A stretch of DNA of 64,000 nucleotides from Providencia alcalifaciens (GCA_025961275.1 JAOQNJ010000001.1:3865353-3929352), one strand, 5' to 3'; numbered from the stretch's first letter, positions 38,808 to 51,208 are shown. Notes: generated from the sequence alone by a model not told the origin. Program-made: numbers and translations.

Positions 38808-40301
38808 TTAATTATGCTGTATTTTTGCTGAAACAGTAGGAGCCTCATTAACCTTCACATTTTGCTCTGTTACTTTCGAGGTATCTTTTTTTAAGAATGA
38901 GTAAAGTACGAATGCTAATATCACACCTGCAAACCATGACACTCGGGATATTGGTTCTAATATAGAGATAAACTTGCCGCCCAAAGAAAAAATAACAGCA
39001 ATTACGGTGACAACGAATGCAGTGATATTAAATCCATGCTCATAAAATTTATAATCACCAGATCGGGTATACAGAACATTTAAATTAATTTTACAGCGCA
39101 TGACGATAAAATAATGAGATAGCATTACACCAATGACTGGACCTAAAATACCGCCGATGATATCTAAAAAAGTATAAATACTATCTTGGTTCTCAATGAG
39201 CTTCCAAGGCATGATAATAACGCTAATGATACTGGCAATAATGACGCCATGACGATAAGTTAATTTTGAAGGATAAAGTGCAGCAATTTGATATCCTGCT
39301 GGAATAATATTACCTGCGGCATTGGTTGAAATGGTTGCCATTAAGATGACAATAACAGCAAACAGTGATGCGTACAGGCTATCCCATTTTTGTACGATAT
39401 CCAGTACGTTCCATGTATCTACACCATAATGAATACTTGCACCTGCTAGTATGCACACACTGCTAATTGCAAATAGAATGTAGGCAACAAGTAATCCAGA
39501 GGTTTGGCCAATAGCTTGCTGTTTAAAGCTAGTTGAGTATTGAGTGAAATCGGATGCGTTGACCGCGGGCGCAGCCCATACAGCGACAACACTATTGATC
39601 ACAATGAAAAAGAAGAATACTTTGCTTGGTGCTTCAACGACACCATTAGGAATATAATCAAGAATAGGTTGAATACCCACTAGAGATATAGACCAAATTG
39701 CCATACCACCAAATAAAATATAGATACAAGGGTTTAAAATAGCAGTCAGTTTATTGAGAACACTTCCACCACCGAGGCCGATAGCAACGTTCATTGCCCA
39801 AAAAATAATAAAGACAATAAAGGCCGGAATGGTTACACCAAAATAAGTTTCACCATTACCAATATTAAGGAACTTAGGCCATAATTTTCCAATAAGAATT
39901 AAAAGTGCTAATGAACCAGTAAAACACTGCAGTCCAAACCACATGATTGCAGCAATACATCCTCTCAAAATTCCTGGAAAGAGAGAGCCTTTTATACCGT
40001 AAGAGGCTCGAAGCAGCATCGAAAATGGAATTCCATATTTTGAACCAGCGGCTCCATTCATAACCATGACTAATGCAATACAAAATGCACTCAAAATAAT
40101 GGCGAACATAATATTGACTGTTGATAGGCCTAAAATAAAAAAGCCACCAACCATTAGATAATTTGGAACGTTATGAACTGAACCCATCCAGAGAGTAAAA
40201 TAATTAAATGTTTTCCATGTTCGTTGTTCCTCGCTTTTAGGTAGTAAGTCATCGGTATAACCACGTTCACGATAAATCTCTTTTTCTTTTAATTGATTCA
40301 T
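38808..40301 (-). CDS. allP: Allantoin permease (NCS1 family)
   Basis: A 497-residue inner-membrane transporter with about 12 transmembrane segments. NCS1 features include YFTLWMGSVHNVPNYLMVGG near the N-terminus and NASDFTQYSTSFKQQAIGQT in the middle. The position next to allB fits AllP (YbbW), which takes up allantoin. The hydrophilic C-terminal tail is about 25 residues. It is divergent from glxK across a 944-bp gap that holds two AllR-type sites. Confidence 0.93.
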   Translation of the reverse strand: MNQLKEKEIYRERGYTDDLLPKSEEQRTWKTFNYFTLWMGSVHNVPNYLMVGGFFILGLSTVNIMFAIILSAFCIALVMVMNGAAGSKYGIPFSMLLRASYGIKGSLFPGILRGCIAAIMWFGLQCFTGSLALLILIGKLWPKFLNIGNGETYFGVTIPAFIVFIIFWAMNVAIGLGGGSVLNKLTAILNPCIYILFGGMAIWSISLVGIQPILDYIPNGVVEAPSKVFFFFIVINSVVAVWAAPAVNASDFTQYSTSFKQQAIGQTSGLLVAYILFAISSVCILAGASIHYGVDTWNVLDIVQKWDSLYASLFAVIVILMATISTNAAGNIIPAGYQIAALYPSKLTYRHGVIIASIISVIIMPWKLIENQDSIYTFLDIIGGILGPVIGVMLSHYFIVMRCKINLNVLYTRSGDYKFYEHGFNITAFVVTVIAVIFSLGGKFISILEPISRVSWFAGVILAFVLYSFLKKDTSKVTEQNVKVNEAPTVSAKIQHN

Positions 40302-40548
40302 ATATGTGTCCTTTCACGCATATAGTGTAAATATGAAATTGAGAGATTTAACTAATCGAATTATTAATAAAATAATAAAGTTATTATTTTAAAATTTTAA
40401 ACAATGTTATTTTTTATATGTCCATCAACTTAATAACGAATTAATAATCTATAGTTATCAGTCTTGGTTTATTTTCAATTATTGTAATAAATGAAATATT
40501 TCTTAAGCTTAATATAACTACCATTAGTCCATATGATCAATAAGTTTA

Positions 40549-40563
40549 TGGTAAAATTTTCCA
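40549..40563. promoter_or_regulatory. Candidate AllR operator, allP side
   Basis: TGGTAAA-A-TTTTCCA, one mismatch from the perfect 15-bp palindrome found before allA and gcl. It lies about 250 bp upstream of allP. Confidence 0.55.
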
Positions 40564-40808
40564 AAATGTAGATCTTGAGCACGAATGCATTATTTATTGC
40601 ATATATATCAGTAATTTAGTATGTTGCATTAATGTTTTTATTTGTCAGGGTTGAATATTTATTTTCTTTAAATAAGTGATAAATGAAGAGTCATCACATT
40701 TATATGATTATCATTAACGATAAAGCTGATTTTTCTTTAATTAGATTGATTTATTTTTATTTTTATTTTTTTATTTATATAACACATTGATATAAAAAAC
40801 ATTTTTTA

Positions 40809-40823
40809 TGGAAAATTTTTCTG
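40809..40823. promoter_or_regulatory. Candidate AllR operator, glxK side
   Basis: TGGAAAA-T-TTTTCTG keeps the left half and most of the right half of the 15-bp palindrome. It is midway in the allP/glxK gap and could serve either gene. Confidence 0.5.
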
Positions 40824-41020
40824 TTAATTTGTTTTATAATGATGGCTCTTCTGATAAGATGAAAGTAATCACAATTAGGATGCTTTTAAGGTCTAGCGTT
40901 AAAAATTTGTTGCTCCCTTATTTGAATAGCTTAATTGATTGATTTTTTTATCTTCAAGTAAATAGAAGGTTTAGCCAATAAACTGATTAAAATATTTGTA
41001 GAGTAAAAAATAATATTCAA

Positions 41021-41203
41021 ATACATCCACAATTTAATTTGAGTTGCATGTAGCTAATAAGCAAAGATGTTTAGATAAGTGCTATAAGTCGAGGCGTTAG
41101 GGGATACCCGCTGCTAATGGACTGTATGATGGGTATCGCTAAAACGGTGAATCAAGTAGCCTCTAATAACACGCACGATGCAATTTGAAGTACGATGGAT
41201 ATG
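41021..41203. repeat. ERIC-like element upstream of glxK
   Basis: The left terminus ATACATCCAC with TTTGAGTTGCATG and the right terminus GCAATTTGAAGTACGATGGA are inverted ERIC-type ends. The element is about 183 bp, longer than a standard ERIC, as seen for copies with an internal insertion. Confidence 0.5.
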
Positions 41204-41245
41204 TCTTATTAATAATTGATTTCGTTTCCCATAGGGACTCCTATC

Positions 41246-42400
41246 ATGAAAATTATCATAGCACCGGATTCGTTCAAAGAGAGTATGAGTGCAGAAGTTG
41301 CGGCTAATGCAGTAAAACAAGGATTCCAAGCGATTTTCCCTGATGCAAACTATCTATGTTTACCTATTGCTGATGGCGGTGAAGGCACTGTTGATGCCTT
41401 GATTGCGGCTATTGGCGGGGAGCGTGTAACCCTTGAAGTCAACGATCCACTGAATGAACCTATAATGGCGTCTTATGGCTTACTTCATCAAGGTAGAACG
41501 GCTGTTATTGAAATGGCAGAAGCGAGTGGGTTGATGTTAGTTGCACCCAGCGATCGTAACCCGATGTTGACTAGCAGCTATGGTACAGGACAACTGATCA
41601 AGGATGCATTAAACAAAAGCGTTAAACATATTATTTTAGGGATTGGAGGCAGCGCGACAGTTGATGGTGGTGTGGGTATGCTACAAGCTCTCGGAGTACA
41701 CTTTTATGATCATCAACAACAGGTACTTGGCCTCGGTGGTGAAGTATTGAATCACATTGGCGCTATTGATATTTCAGGCTTAGATCCCCGTTTAAAAGAT
41801 TGCACTATCGATGTCGCTTGTGATGTTGATAATCCATTAGTTGGTGAGCGTGGAGCAGCTTCAGTATTTGGCCCCCAGAAAGGCGCAACACCTGAAATGG
41901 TGCTCACTCTTGATAAAGGGCTCAATCAATTTGCTAATATGATAGAAAGCATCACAGGCACTGATTATCGTCATTTAGTCGGCGGCGGTGCTGCTGGTGG
42001 TGTTTCTGTCGCTGCGGCAGCATTTATGGGTGCTCAGCTGAAAGCAGGTATTGATATTGTGATCCAAGCGGTTAATTTAGAAAAAGAGCTCATCGATACC
42101 GATTTAGTGATTGTTGGTGAAGGAAGCATGGATGGGCAAACGGCGGGAGGCAAAGCGCCGATTGGAATTGCCAAAATGGCGATGAAATACAATGTGCCTG
42201 TGATTGCGTTAAGTGGTGTATTAGGGAAAGGAGTTGAAGCATTACACAAAGAAGGGATCGATGCGCTTTTCAGTATATTACCCCGTTTGTGCCCGCTCGA
42301 AGATGCATTAAGAGAAGGCACTATAAATTTACAGCAAGCGGCCTACAATGTGGCAAAAGTTTTAAAAATTGGGCAGCAGCTTTCTATGAATAAAAAGTAA
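41246..42400 (+). CDS. glxK: Glycerate 2-kinase (GlxK type)
   Basis: A 384-residue glycerate kinase that phosphorylates the D-glycerate from GlxR, linking the pathway to glycolysis. The family start [17 protein letters not shown] is at ATG 41246. [42 protein letters not shown] and FGPQKGAT are conserved. It is closer to E. coli GlxK than to GarK by the segments I can compare from memory. It stands alone on the plus strand. Confidence 0.93.
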   Translation: MKIIIAPDSFKESMSAEVAANAVKQGFQAIFPDANYLCLPIADGGEGTVDALIAAIGGERVTLEVNDPLNEPIMASYGLLHQGRTAVIEMAEASGLMLVAPSDRNPMLTSSYGTGQLIKDALNKSVKHIILGIGGSATVDGGVGMLQALGVHFYDHQQQVLGLGGEVLNHIGAIDISGLDPRLKDCTIDVACDVDNPLVGERGAASVFGPQKGATPEMVLTLDKGLNQFANMIESITGTDYRHLVGGGAAGGVSVAAAAFMGAQLKAGIDIVIQAVNLEKELIDTDLVIVGEGSMDGQTAGGKAPIGIAKMAMKYNVPVIALSGVLGKGVEALHKEGIDALFSILPRLCPLEDALREGTINLQQAAYNVAKVLKIGQQLSMNKK

Positions 42401-42431
42401 TTGACCTAAACATAGGCTGCTCTCGATAAAC

Positions 42432-42461
42432 AAAAACCCGCGATAAAAATCGCGGGTTTTT
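42432..42461. terminator. Bidirectional terminator between glxK and dcuA
   Basis: AAAAACCCGCGAT-AAAA-ATCGCGGGTTTTT, a perfect 13-bp stem with A-run and T-run arms, serving the convergent glxK and dcuA. It marks the right border of the allantoin locus. Confidence 0.9.
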
Positions 42462-42496
42462 GTTTATGAATAGCCATTAGCTAAAGTATTTAATGG

Positions 42497-43819
42497 CTAC
42501 AGCATCATACCGCCAAACAGGAAGCCAAAGGTAACGGCTAAGACCACACCAATGGTACCCGGAATGAAGAATGGGTGGTTAAAGACAAAACGACCAATAC
42601 GTGTTGTCCCTGTATCATCCATCTGCACTGCCGCAACGAGTGTTGGGTAAGTCGGTAAAATGAACAGGCCTGATACCGCAGAGAATGAAGCGATCGCAGT
42701 CAGTGGGCTAACATGTAGAGCTAGTGCCATTGGCATCAATGCTTTGGCAGTTGCAGCTTGTGAATAAAGCAGAGCTGAACAGAAGAAGAAAATAACAGCC
42801 AGCATCCATGAGTGTTCGTGGATCAAGTCACCAGCAGTTTCTTTAATCCAATCAAGGTTGTGCTGTACGAAAGTATCGCCTAACCATGCAACACCGAGAA
42901 TACAGATACACGCACTCATACCGGCTTTAAAGGTACTGGAGTTGAGAATTGAATCAGTACTTACGTGGCAAATAATAGTAATCAGGGTCGCGACACTCAG
43001 CATGATAATTAAAATGGCATTGGTTGTGTTCATCAATGGTGTTGCGACCAAGCCAAGGCTTGGGCTGTTGATGATTGCATAGACAACCACGCCCACAACG
43101 CCTAATAAAAACAGCAGAACAGAGGCTTTCGCACCCGGTTTGATTTCTGTCACTTGGCTACCGCGGAGTTCAACTAAGCCTTCAGCTAAACGTTTTTGAT
43201 AGATTGGGTCATCAGATAGCTTGGAGTTAAATGTCCAAGAGATAATGAATGACATCAAGATAATTGCAAGGAAAGTGGATGGTAATAGAATTCCTAATAG
43301 TGTGATGTAGCTGACAGTATTACCTGCGCCCATCATTACTGGGTTTTCCATTACGGATGCCATATACACAACCGCCGCAGAAATCGGAGAGGCAGTAATA
43401 CCAATCTGAGCTGCAACAACCGCCGTTGATAGTGGACGACAAGGTTTAACACCTTGCTCTTTAGCAACTTCTGCAATAACGGGCAGGGTAGCCAAAGAAA
43501 TATTACCTGTTCCTGCAAATAGCGTCAGAAAATAGGTGACCATTGGAGCAAGAATCGTAATGTATTTCGGATTACGGCGTAACAGTTTTTCTGTTTGAGC
43601 AACTAAATAATCGAGACCACCTGCAATTTGCATTGCAGAAATAGCAGCGATAACGGCCATGATTATGGAGATGACATCAAATGGTATGGTGCCTGGTTTA
43701 ACGCCAATTGCAGCGAGTACCAATACACCGAGGCCACCGGCGAAGCCGATACCTATACCACCCAAACGGGCCCCCAGAAATATGGCCAGCAGAACAATTA
43801 TAAATTCTACGGCTAACAT
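42497..43819 (-). CDS. dcuA: Anaerobic C4-dicarboxylate transporter DcuA
   Basis: A 440-residue inner-membrane antiporter exchanging aspartate/fumarate for succinate. It has the Dcu-family N-terminus FIIVLLAIFLGARLGGIGIG, RPLSTAVVAAQIGITASPIS, and a hydrophobic C-terminus. It follows aspA on the minus strand, as in E. coli, forming the aspartate-to-fumarate module. In E. coli cutA and dsbD would come next; here glxK and the allantoin genes are found. Confidence 0.95.
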   Translation of the reverse strand: MLAVEFIIVLLAIFLGARLGGIGIGFAGGLGVLVLAAIGVKPGTIPFDVISIIMAVIAAISAMQIAGGLDYLVAQTEKLLRRNPKYITILAPMVTYFLTLFAGTGNISLATLPVIAEVAKEQGVKPCRPLSTAVVAAQIGITASPISAAVVYMASVMENPVMMGAGNTVSYITLLGILLPSTFLAIILMSFIISWTFNSKLSDDPIYQKRLAEGLVELRGSQVTEIKPGAKASVLLFLLGVVGVVVYAIINSPSLGLVATPLMNTTNAILIIMLSVATLITIICHVSTDSILNSSTFKAGMSACICILGVAWLGDTFVQHNLDWIKETAGDLIHEHSWMLAVIFFFCSALLYSQAATAKALMPMALALHVSPLTAIASFSAVSGLFILPTYPTLVAAVQMDDTGTTRIGRFVFNHPFFIPGTIGVVLAVTFGFLFGGMML

Positions 43820-43909
43820 AGTGTTTACTCCTCGACAAAATTAAAAATAAAATTGAAATTAAAAATATGAAACTGTTATGTTAATTTTTTGTGTGTGCAT
43901 AAAACTAAA

Positions 43910-43941
43910 AAGGCACGCTTTCTATAAGAAAGTCGTGCCTT
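43910..43941 (-). terminator. Hairpin terminator after aspA
   Basis: AAGGCACG/CGTGCCTT with an inner CTTT/AAAG extension; on the minus strand TTTTTAGTTTT follows. It probably reduces read-through from aspA into dcuA. Confidence 0.7.
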
Positions 43942-43976
43942 AATTTTTAAGAGTAATTTTTGCTTAACATAAATTA

Positions 43977-45401
43977 CTAGTCATCGAATCTTTTCGCTTT
44001 GTAAGCTGGGTGTTTTAAGTTCTCAACAGAGAAAATATCATCCAACTGCTCTTCAGTCAGTAATCCACGCTCAAGAACGACTTCACGGACACTTTTACCT
44101 GTTTCAGCACAGATTTTACCCACGATGTCACCATTATGGTGGCCAATGAATGGGTTCAGATAAGTCACGATACCGATAGAATTGAAGACAAAGGCTTCAC
44201 AAATTTCTTTGTTAACGGTAATACCATCAACGCATTTTTCAACTAAGTTACGACAAGCATTACTCATCAGAGCAATTGATTCAAACATTGCTTGACCAAT
44301 AGCGGGTTCCATAACGTTTAACTGTAGCTGACCCGCTTCAGCAGCCATTGTGACACAAGTATCGTTACCGATCACCTTGAAACATGCTTGGTTAACAACT
44401 TCAGGGATAACCGGGTTAACTTTTGCTGGCATGATGGAAGAACCTGCTTGTAGCTCAGGCAAATTAATCTCTTTTAGACCTGTACGTGGTCCTGAAGAGA
44501 GTAAACGTAAGTCATTACAGGTTTTCGATAATTTAACGGCAAGACGCTTCAAGCTTGCATGAACAGTGATGTAAGCACCACAGTCAGACGTTGCTTCAAT
44601 TAAGTCTTCTGCTGGTACACAGGGTAAACCTGTCACTTCAGCCAATTTTTCAACAGCTAGCTTTTGGTAGCCAGGTGCTGCGTTTAGGCCAGTACCGATT
44701 GCAGTTGCGCCTAAGTTAACTTCTAGCAGTAATTCAATGCTACGTTTTAGGTTTTTCTCTTCTTCTTTTAAAAGAGTAGCAAACGCATGGAACTCTTGAC
44801 CCACTGTCATTGGAACAGCATCCTGTAATTGAGTACGACCCATTTTCAGAATGTCTTTGTATTCTTCTGCTTTTCTTTCAAAGCCTTTTTTAAGGTATTC
44901 AACTGATTCAATCAATTTAGTAACAGAATTGTATACTGCAATACGGAAACCCGTAGGATATGCATCGTTGGTTGATTGGCTCTTATTTAAGTGGTCATTC
45001 GGGTTTAAAAATTCATATTCCCCTTTCTTGTGACCCATCAGTTCAAGACCAATATTTGCAAGGACTTCATTGGTATTCATATTCAGTGATGTACCCGCAC
45101 CACCTTGGAATACGTCAACAGGGAACTGATCCATGCATTTACCGGTATCAAGCACAACATCACATGCTTTAATAATGGTATCCGCAATATCACGCGGAAT
45201 AGTGTGAAGTTCTTTATTCGCCATTGCTGCCGCTTTTTTTACCATTACCATGCCACGAATAAATTCAGGAACATCGTTAATGGTGCGGTCGCTGATATAA
45301 AAATTTTCAATCGCACGCAGAGTATGAACACCATAATAGGCATCAGATGGAACTTCTTTCTGACCTAATAGGTCTTCTTCGATACGAGTATTGTTTGACA
45401 T
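43977..45401 (-). CDS. aspA: Aspartate ammonia-lyase
   Basis: A 474-residue fumarase/aspartase-superfamily enzyme converting L-aspartate to fumarate and ammonia. The signature [11 protein letters not shown] is at about residue 318, with [16 protein letters not shown] and [18 protein letters not shown] also present. A slightly short C-terminus (KRFDD) is within the family range. It is upstream of dcuA in the same direction. Confidence 0.97.
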   Translation of the reverse strand: MSNNTRIEEDLLGQKEVPSDAYYGVHTLRAIENFYISDRTINDVPEFIRGMVMVKKAAAMANKELHTIPRDIADTIIKACDVVLDTGKCMDQFPVDVFQGGAGTSLNMNTNEVLANIGLELMGHKKGEYEFLNPNDHLNKSQSTNDAYPTGFRIAVYNSVTKLIESVEYLKKGFERKAEEYKDILKMGRTQLQDAVPMTVGQEFHAFATLLKEEEKNLKRSIELLLEVNLGATAIGTGLNAAPGYQKLAVEKLAEVTGLPCVPAEDLIEATSDCGAYITVHASLKRLAVKLSKTCNDLRLLSSGPRTGLKEINLPELQAGSSIMPAKVNPVIPEVVNQACFKVIGNDTCVTMAAEAGQLQLNVMEPAIGQAMFESIALMSNACRNLVEKCVDGITVNKEICEAFVFNSIGIVTYLNPFIGHHNGDIVGKICAETGKSVREVVLERGLLTEEQLDDIFSVENLKHPAYKAKRFDD

Positions 45402-45913
45402 GAGAACCTTCTTAATTAGATTACAGTTACTGTCTATATGCGCTTTAAAATATATATAGTGTAAAACAAAATATTTTAGGTGTTAATCACCTGTTAATCC
45501 TTTATCAGCATGATGATCTACTGATTTATAGGTAGATCATAAGCTTTTCTTCACCCTTTGCCTTGAACCTAGATCACTATATAGTTTGATTTATGCAACA
45601 GATTTCAAAATGTGTGAACACACTCACAAACGATATTAAAAAATTAGAAAACTCCGTGAGTTGAAAACCGTTATAGTGATCCCAATCATTATGACTATAC
45701 TATATCCAAAATAGCTTTTGAGTTGCATTTAGGTCAACGGTAACTCAAGAACAGATACTCAGATAACCTAGAACGGTCAACAATGACACGACTTGAAGTA
45801 TGACGGGTATAAATGAAAAAGCGAATGCTGTTGTTTGTCTCTTAGATACTGTTCACAAAGGTTTTCAAAGGGGCGAGAATTAATCTATAGATTATTGAAG
45901 TAAAGGAGAACTT
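45402..45913. other. Divergent aspA/fxsA intergenic region, 512 bp
   Basis: Non-coding. The aspA-proximal half holds the aspA promoter; a long AT-rich stretch with no clear factor site that I can assign. The fxsA-proximal half contains an ERIC-like element (45701-45811) and AAAGGAG before fxsA. Confidence 0.5.
45701..45811. repeat. ERIC-like element upstream of fxsA
   Basis: The right terminus CGACTTGAAGTATGACGGGT is a near-perfect ERIC end. The left terminus TATATCC...TTTTGAGTTGCAT is its degenerate inverted partner, about 111 bp in all. Confidence 0.6.
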
Positions 45914-46429
45914 GTGCGCTGGCTACCTCTAATCCTAATATGTCTTCTCATTTATATTGAGTCTATTATATTTGTCCGTGTTGCCACTGAAATTGGTGTT
46001 TTGGCGACATTAATACTTGTTGTACTCACCTCATGTTTAGGTATTTCTCTGGTCAAAAATCAGGGAATAAAAAACGTCATGCTGATCCAGCAAAAAATGG
46101 CTGCTGGTGAGAGCCCCGCTGCAGAAATGACAAAAAGTGTTGCGCTTGTACTTGCTGGCTTCTTATTAATTGTTCCGGGCTTTTTTACTGACTTTATTGG
46201 CTTACTTTTACTATTACCACCTGTACAAAAACTGATTGTGATGCGTTTGATTCCACATATTCGCTTTTCTCAGTCGGGAAATGGCTTTAGTGCAGGGCGT
46301 CAAAATCCATTCGAACAAGGTGATACATTTGAAGGTGAATTTCAGCGCAAGCAGGATGATCCGTCATATACAATAGATAAGTCAGATGATTCTTCAGGAT
46401 CAGAAAAAAATAATCGTCCTAAGCATTAA
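45914..46429 (+). CDS. fxsA: FxsA membrane protein
   Basis: A 171-residue inner-membrane protein that, in E. coli, counteracts F-plasmid exclusion of phage T7. It starts at GTG 45914 after AAGGAG, giving MRWLPLILICLLIYIESIIF as in the family. KNQGIKNVMLIQQKMAAGE and the hydrophobic PGFFTDFIGLLLLLPPVQK follow. The C-terminal 45 residues are polar and low in complexity. It precedes groES as in E. coli, where yjeH lies between them. Confidence 0.93.
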   Translation: MRWLPLILICLLIYIESIIFVRVATEIGVLATLILVVLTSCLGISLVKNQGIKNVMLIQQKMAAGESPAAEMTKSVALVLAGFLLIVPGFFTDFIGLLLLLPPVQKLIVMRLIPHIRFSQSGNGFSAGRQNPFEQGDTFEGEFQRKQDDPSYTIDKSDDSSGSEKNNRPKH

Positions 46430-46452
46430 TCCCTCTTGAATAGGGAAGGTAA

Positions 46453-46890
<438 letters not shown>

Positions 46891-46929
46891 TTTTCACTTA
46901 GATCTTCTCAACCAACGAAAAGAATTTAA

Positions 46930-48585
<1,656 letters not shown>

Positions 48586-48640
48586 GCCAATTTGGCGACA
48601 TCAAGCTCATAACTGTGGCTAAACACTGTTAAGCCTTGAG

Positions 48641-48684
48641 AAGCCAGTATCGTTAGTATTTACTGACGATGCTGGCTTTTTTAT
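48641..48684 (+). terminator. Terminator after groEL
   Basis: AAGCCAG at 48641 pairs with CTGGCTT at 48672, with an inner ATCGT/ACGAT stem, followed by TTTTTT. Confidence 0.85.
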
Positions 48685-49120
48685 ATTAATCAAACTGATT
48701 TTTATTAACCTAAAGTTCATTATAAAAATTCAATACTCGAAAACACTTTAAATGATATTTATTGTGCATTTATTTTTGCGCAAAGGTAATGCATCAGGTT
48801 ATATTTAGAATTAGGTAAAAATGATTTGATAAGTAACTAACGGATAAAGGCGTTATACGAGTTTTATGTTAAACTCTATTTGCTGGCGGGTATGTGTTAT
48901 GTTTATGAACATACCTTTTGATATTTTGAACCGTCTTCCATGCCTCTTGATATAGATCTAGCGAATTTTGGCTGTAAATGAGCGCTTGAGTGGTTATACT
49001 TTGGTAGCGCTATGAAGAACCATTTAGAGATATAGTTAAAAAAAACAGTATCTTAAATGAAGAAGGGAATGAATAGCGATCAAACCAGCTGCAAAAATAC
49101 TATGATAAATGAGGGAAAAC
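48685..49120. other. Intergenic groEL-yjeI, 436 bp
   Basis: No gene. A hairpin GGTATGT/ACATACC at 48889-48915 followed by TTTTG could be a weak terminator or the end of a small transcript; I see no promoter good enough to call an RNA. Confidence 0.4.
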
Positions 49121-49465
49121 ATGCGAATTAAAATATTGCTTGGTGCTGCTGCATTACTGCTTTTAGCAGGCTGTTCGACAACAAATAATTTAACTACAGC
49201 AGGCTCACAAGTTCGTTTTGCTGAAAATCAACCTGGAAGCGATTGCCAGCTCCTCGGTCAAGTAACAGGGACTCAAAGTAACTGGTTGAGCGGTGTAAAT
49301 AGTGACTCTAGCTCAATGCGTGGCGCTGCAAATGATCTACGTAACAACGCAGCGGCAATGGGTGGAAATGTGATTTTTGGTGCATCTAGCCCAAGTGAGA
49401 CTATCCTGTCTAGTTTCATTCCTGTTGACAGCAAAATCGTTGGCCAAGTTTATAAGTGCCCTTAA
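49121..49465 (+). CDS. yjeI: DUF4156 lipoprotein YjeI
   Basis: A 114-residue lipoprotein. A signal peptide with lipobox LLAGC (Cys at about residue 18) begins at ATG 49121 after GAGGGA. The DUF4156-like body includes GSDCQLLGQVTG and a Ser/Asn-rich centre. The gene lies between groEL and epmB as in E. coli. The function is unknown. Confidence 0.88.
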   Translation: MRIKILLGAAALLLLAGCSTTNNLTTAGSQVRFAENQPGSDCQLLGQVTGTQSNWLSGVNSDSSSMRGAANDLRNNAAAMGGNVIFGASSPSETILSSFIPVDSKIVGQVYKCP

Positions 49466-49476
49466 AATGAATATTT

Positions 49477-49504
49477 AACGCCCGTCTGATTCAGACGGGC
49501 GTTT
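49477..49504. terminator. Bidirectional terminator between yjeI and epmB
   Basis: AACGCCCGTCTGA/TCAGACGGGCGTT, a near-perfect stem with TTTT on the plus side, shared by convergent yjeI and epmB. Confidence 0.85.
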
Positions 49505-49509
49505 TCATA

Positions 49510-50538
49510 TCAGCTCTGTTTTAGGTTTAAGTCGAGTAGTGTTTTACTCGGCTCTCCACCAATTTCTCGAGCAAGTTTTGGAACTAGATAGCCTGATACT
49601 TTGCTTAGTAATTGTTGTATTAACAATCGAGCTTCTTGGTCGCTAACTAAAAAGTGCCCGGCTCCTTGAACCTTATCTAAAACATGTAAATAATAAGGTA
49701 AGATACCCGCATCGAATAATGCATTACTTAAGATTGCCAATGTGTTTGCGTTATCATTTACGCCACGTAAAAGTACACTTTGGTTTAGTAATGTTACCCC
49801 TGATTTTTTTAACTTCTGCACTGCTGCTTTAAAGTCATCATCAATCTCATTAGCATGATTAATATGGGTGACCATAATGACTTGAAATCGTGAGTTTGCC
49901 AGCCTTTTACACAATCCATCAGTGATGCGTTCAGGTATGACAACAGGCAAACGAGAGTGAATTCTAAGGCGTTTAATATGTGGGATAGCTTCTAGCTGCC
50001 CTATTAACCAGCCGAGTTCGCTGTCCTTTGCCATCAATGGATCGCCACCTGAAAAGATGATTTCATTGAGTTCAGTGTGGTTTTTTATATAATCCACGGC
50101 TATCAACCAATTATTTTTGTTTCCCTTGTTATCCTCGTAGGGAAAATGCCGGCGAAAGCAGTAACGACAGTTTACCGCACATCCCCCTTTCACTAGCATT
50201 AATGCTCGGTTGTGATATTTGTGTAGTAAACTGGGGATCTCATTACCTTGTTCTTCTAATGGATCAGTAGAAAAACCCGGATGGGTATCGAATTCTGCCT
50301 TTACGGTTAATACCTGTAATAGCAGAGGGTCTTGTGGATCGCCTTTTTTCATGCGTGAAATAAACGGCTTCGGTACACGTAACGGAAATAATTTACGTGC
50401 TTGGTTGCCGTCTTTTAATGCTTGATGGCTTTCAAGCCCCAGTATTTGTAGCAATTCATCAGGATTAGTGATTGCTTCAGCAAGTTGTTGTATCCAGACT
50501 TCTCTGGTTAGGGTGTTTTGAGTTACAATATCGACCAT
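49510..50538 (-). CDS. epmB: EF-P beta-lysylation protein EpmB (radical SAM lysine 2,3-aminomutase)
   Basis: A 342-residue radical-SAM enzyme that makes (R)-beta-lysine for EpmA to attach to EF-P. The cluster motif is CAVNCRYCFRRHFP (C-x3-C-x2-C, about residue 120). KGGCAVNCRYCF, IIFSGGDPLM and the C-terminal PLP-type lysine region are family features. It is divergent from efp with only 44 bp between starts, the same arrangement as in E. coli. Confidence 0.96.
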   Translation of the reverse strand: MVDIVTQNTLTREVWIQQLAEAITNPDELLQILGLESHQALKDGNQARKLFPLRVPKPFISRMKKGDPQDPLLLQVLTVKAEFDTHPGFSTDPLEEQGNEIPSLLHKYHNRALMLVKGGCAVNCRYCFRRHFPYEDNKGNKNNWLIAVDYIKNHTELNEIIFSGGDPLMAKDSELGWLIGQLEAIPHIKRLRIHSRLPVVIPERITDGLCKRLANSRFQVIMVTHINHANEIDDDFKAAVQKLKKSGVTLLNQSVLLRGVNDNANTLAILSNALFDAGILPYYLHVLDKVQGAGHFLVSDQEARLLIQQLLSKVSGYLVPKLAREIGGEPSKTLLDLNLKQS

Positions 50539-50582
50539 TTTTTGGCTATGCCATTTTTAGTGTATAAATTTAGAGGATCTCC

Positions 50583-51149
50583 ATGGCTACTTATAGTACC
50601 AATGAATTCCGCTCAGGTCTTAAAATCATGTTAGATGGTGAACCTTGTGCAATTCTTGAAAGTGAATTCGTTAAACCAGGTAAAGGTCAAGCGTTTGCAC
50701 GTGTTCGTCTTCGTAAACTGATTTCTAACAAACTGTTGGAAAAAACATTTAAATCTACTGATTCTGTTGATGGTGCAGATGTCATGGATATGAACTTAAC
50801 TTACCTTTATAACGACGGTGAGTTCTGGCATTTCATGAACAACGAAACCTTCGAGCAGCTTGCAGCTGACGAAAAAGCGGTTGGTGATAACGCTAAGTGG
50901 CTGATCGACCAAGCAGAGTGTATTTTAACTCTGTGGAATGGTCGTCCAATCGCTGTGACTCCACCTAACTTTGTTGAGTTGGAAATCACAGAAACTGACC
51001 CAGGTCTGAAAGGTGATACAGCAGGAACGGGTGGTAAACCAGCAACGCTGAGCACCGGCGCAGTGGTTAAAGTTCCTCTGTTTGTTCAGATTGGCGAAGT
51101 GATCAAAGTTGACACTCGTTCAGGCGAATACGTTTCACGTGTGAAATAA
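50583..51149 (+). CDS. efp: Elongation factor P
   Basis: A 188-residue elongation factor that relieves ribosome stalling at polyproline. The modified lysine is K34 in [35 protein letters not shown] and the C-terminal GEYVSRVK are diagnostic. Full length, with a short leader after AGAGGATCTCC. Confidence 0.99.
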   Translation: MATYSTNEFRSGLKIMLDGEPCAILESEFVKPGKGQAFARVRLRKLISNKLLEKTFKSTDSVDGADVMDMNLTYLYNDGEFWHFMNNETFEQLAADEKAVGDNAKWLIDQAECILTLWNGRPIAVTPPNFVELEITETDPGLKGDTAGTGGKPATLSTGAVVKVPLFVQIGEVIKVDTRSGEYVSRVK

Positions 51150-51168
51150 TACCCGTTTGATTGAGATT

Positions 51169-51208
51169 AAAAAACCGTAATATCTTAAAAAAATTACGGT
51201 TTTTTTTA
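51169..51208 (+). terminator. Terminator after efp
   Basis: AAAAAACCGTAAT pairs with ATTACGGTTTTTT across an 11-nt loop and ends in a run of T. Confidence 0.85.

Larger units (their letters stand above)
40302..41245. other. Long allP/glxK intergenic region, 944 bp
   Basis: Very AT-rich, no believable gene. It contains two imperfect AllR-type palindromes (40549-40563 and 40809-40823) and a large ERIC-like element next to glxK (41021-41203). The remaining sequence shows no structure I can name. Confidence 0.55.

Noticed and set aside
48889..48915. Small RNA between groEL and yjeI
   Set aside because: Only a weak hairpin with TTTTG is visible and no convincing promoter.
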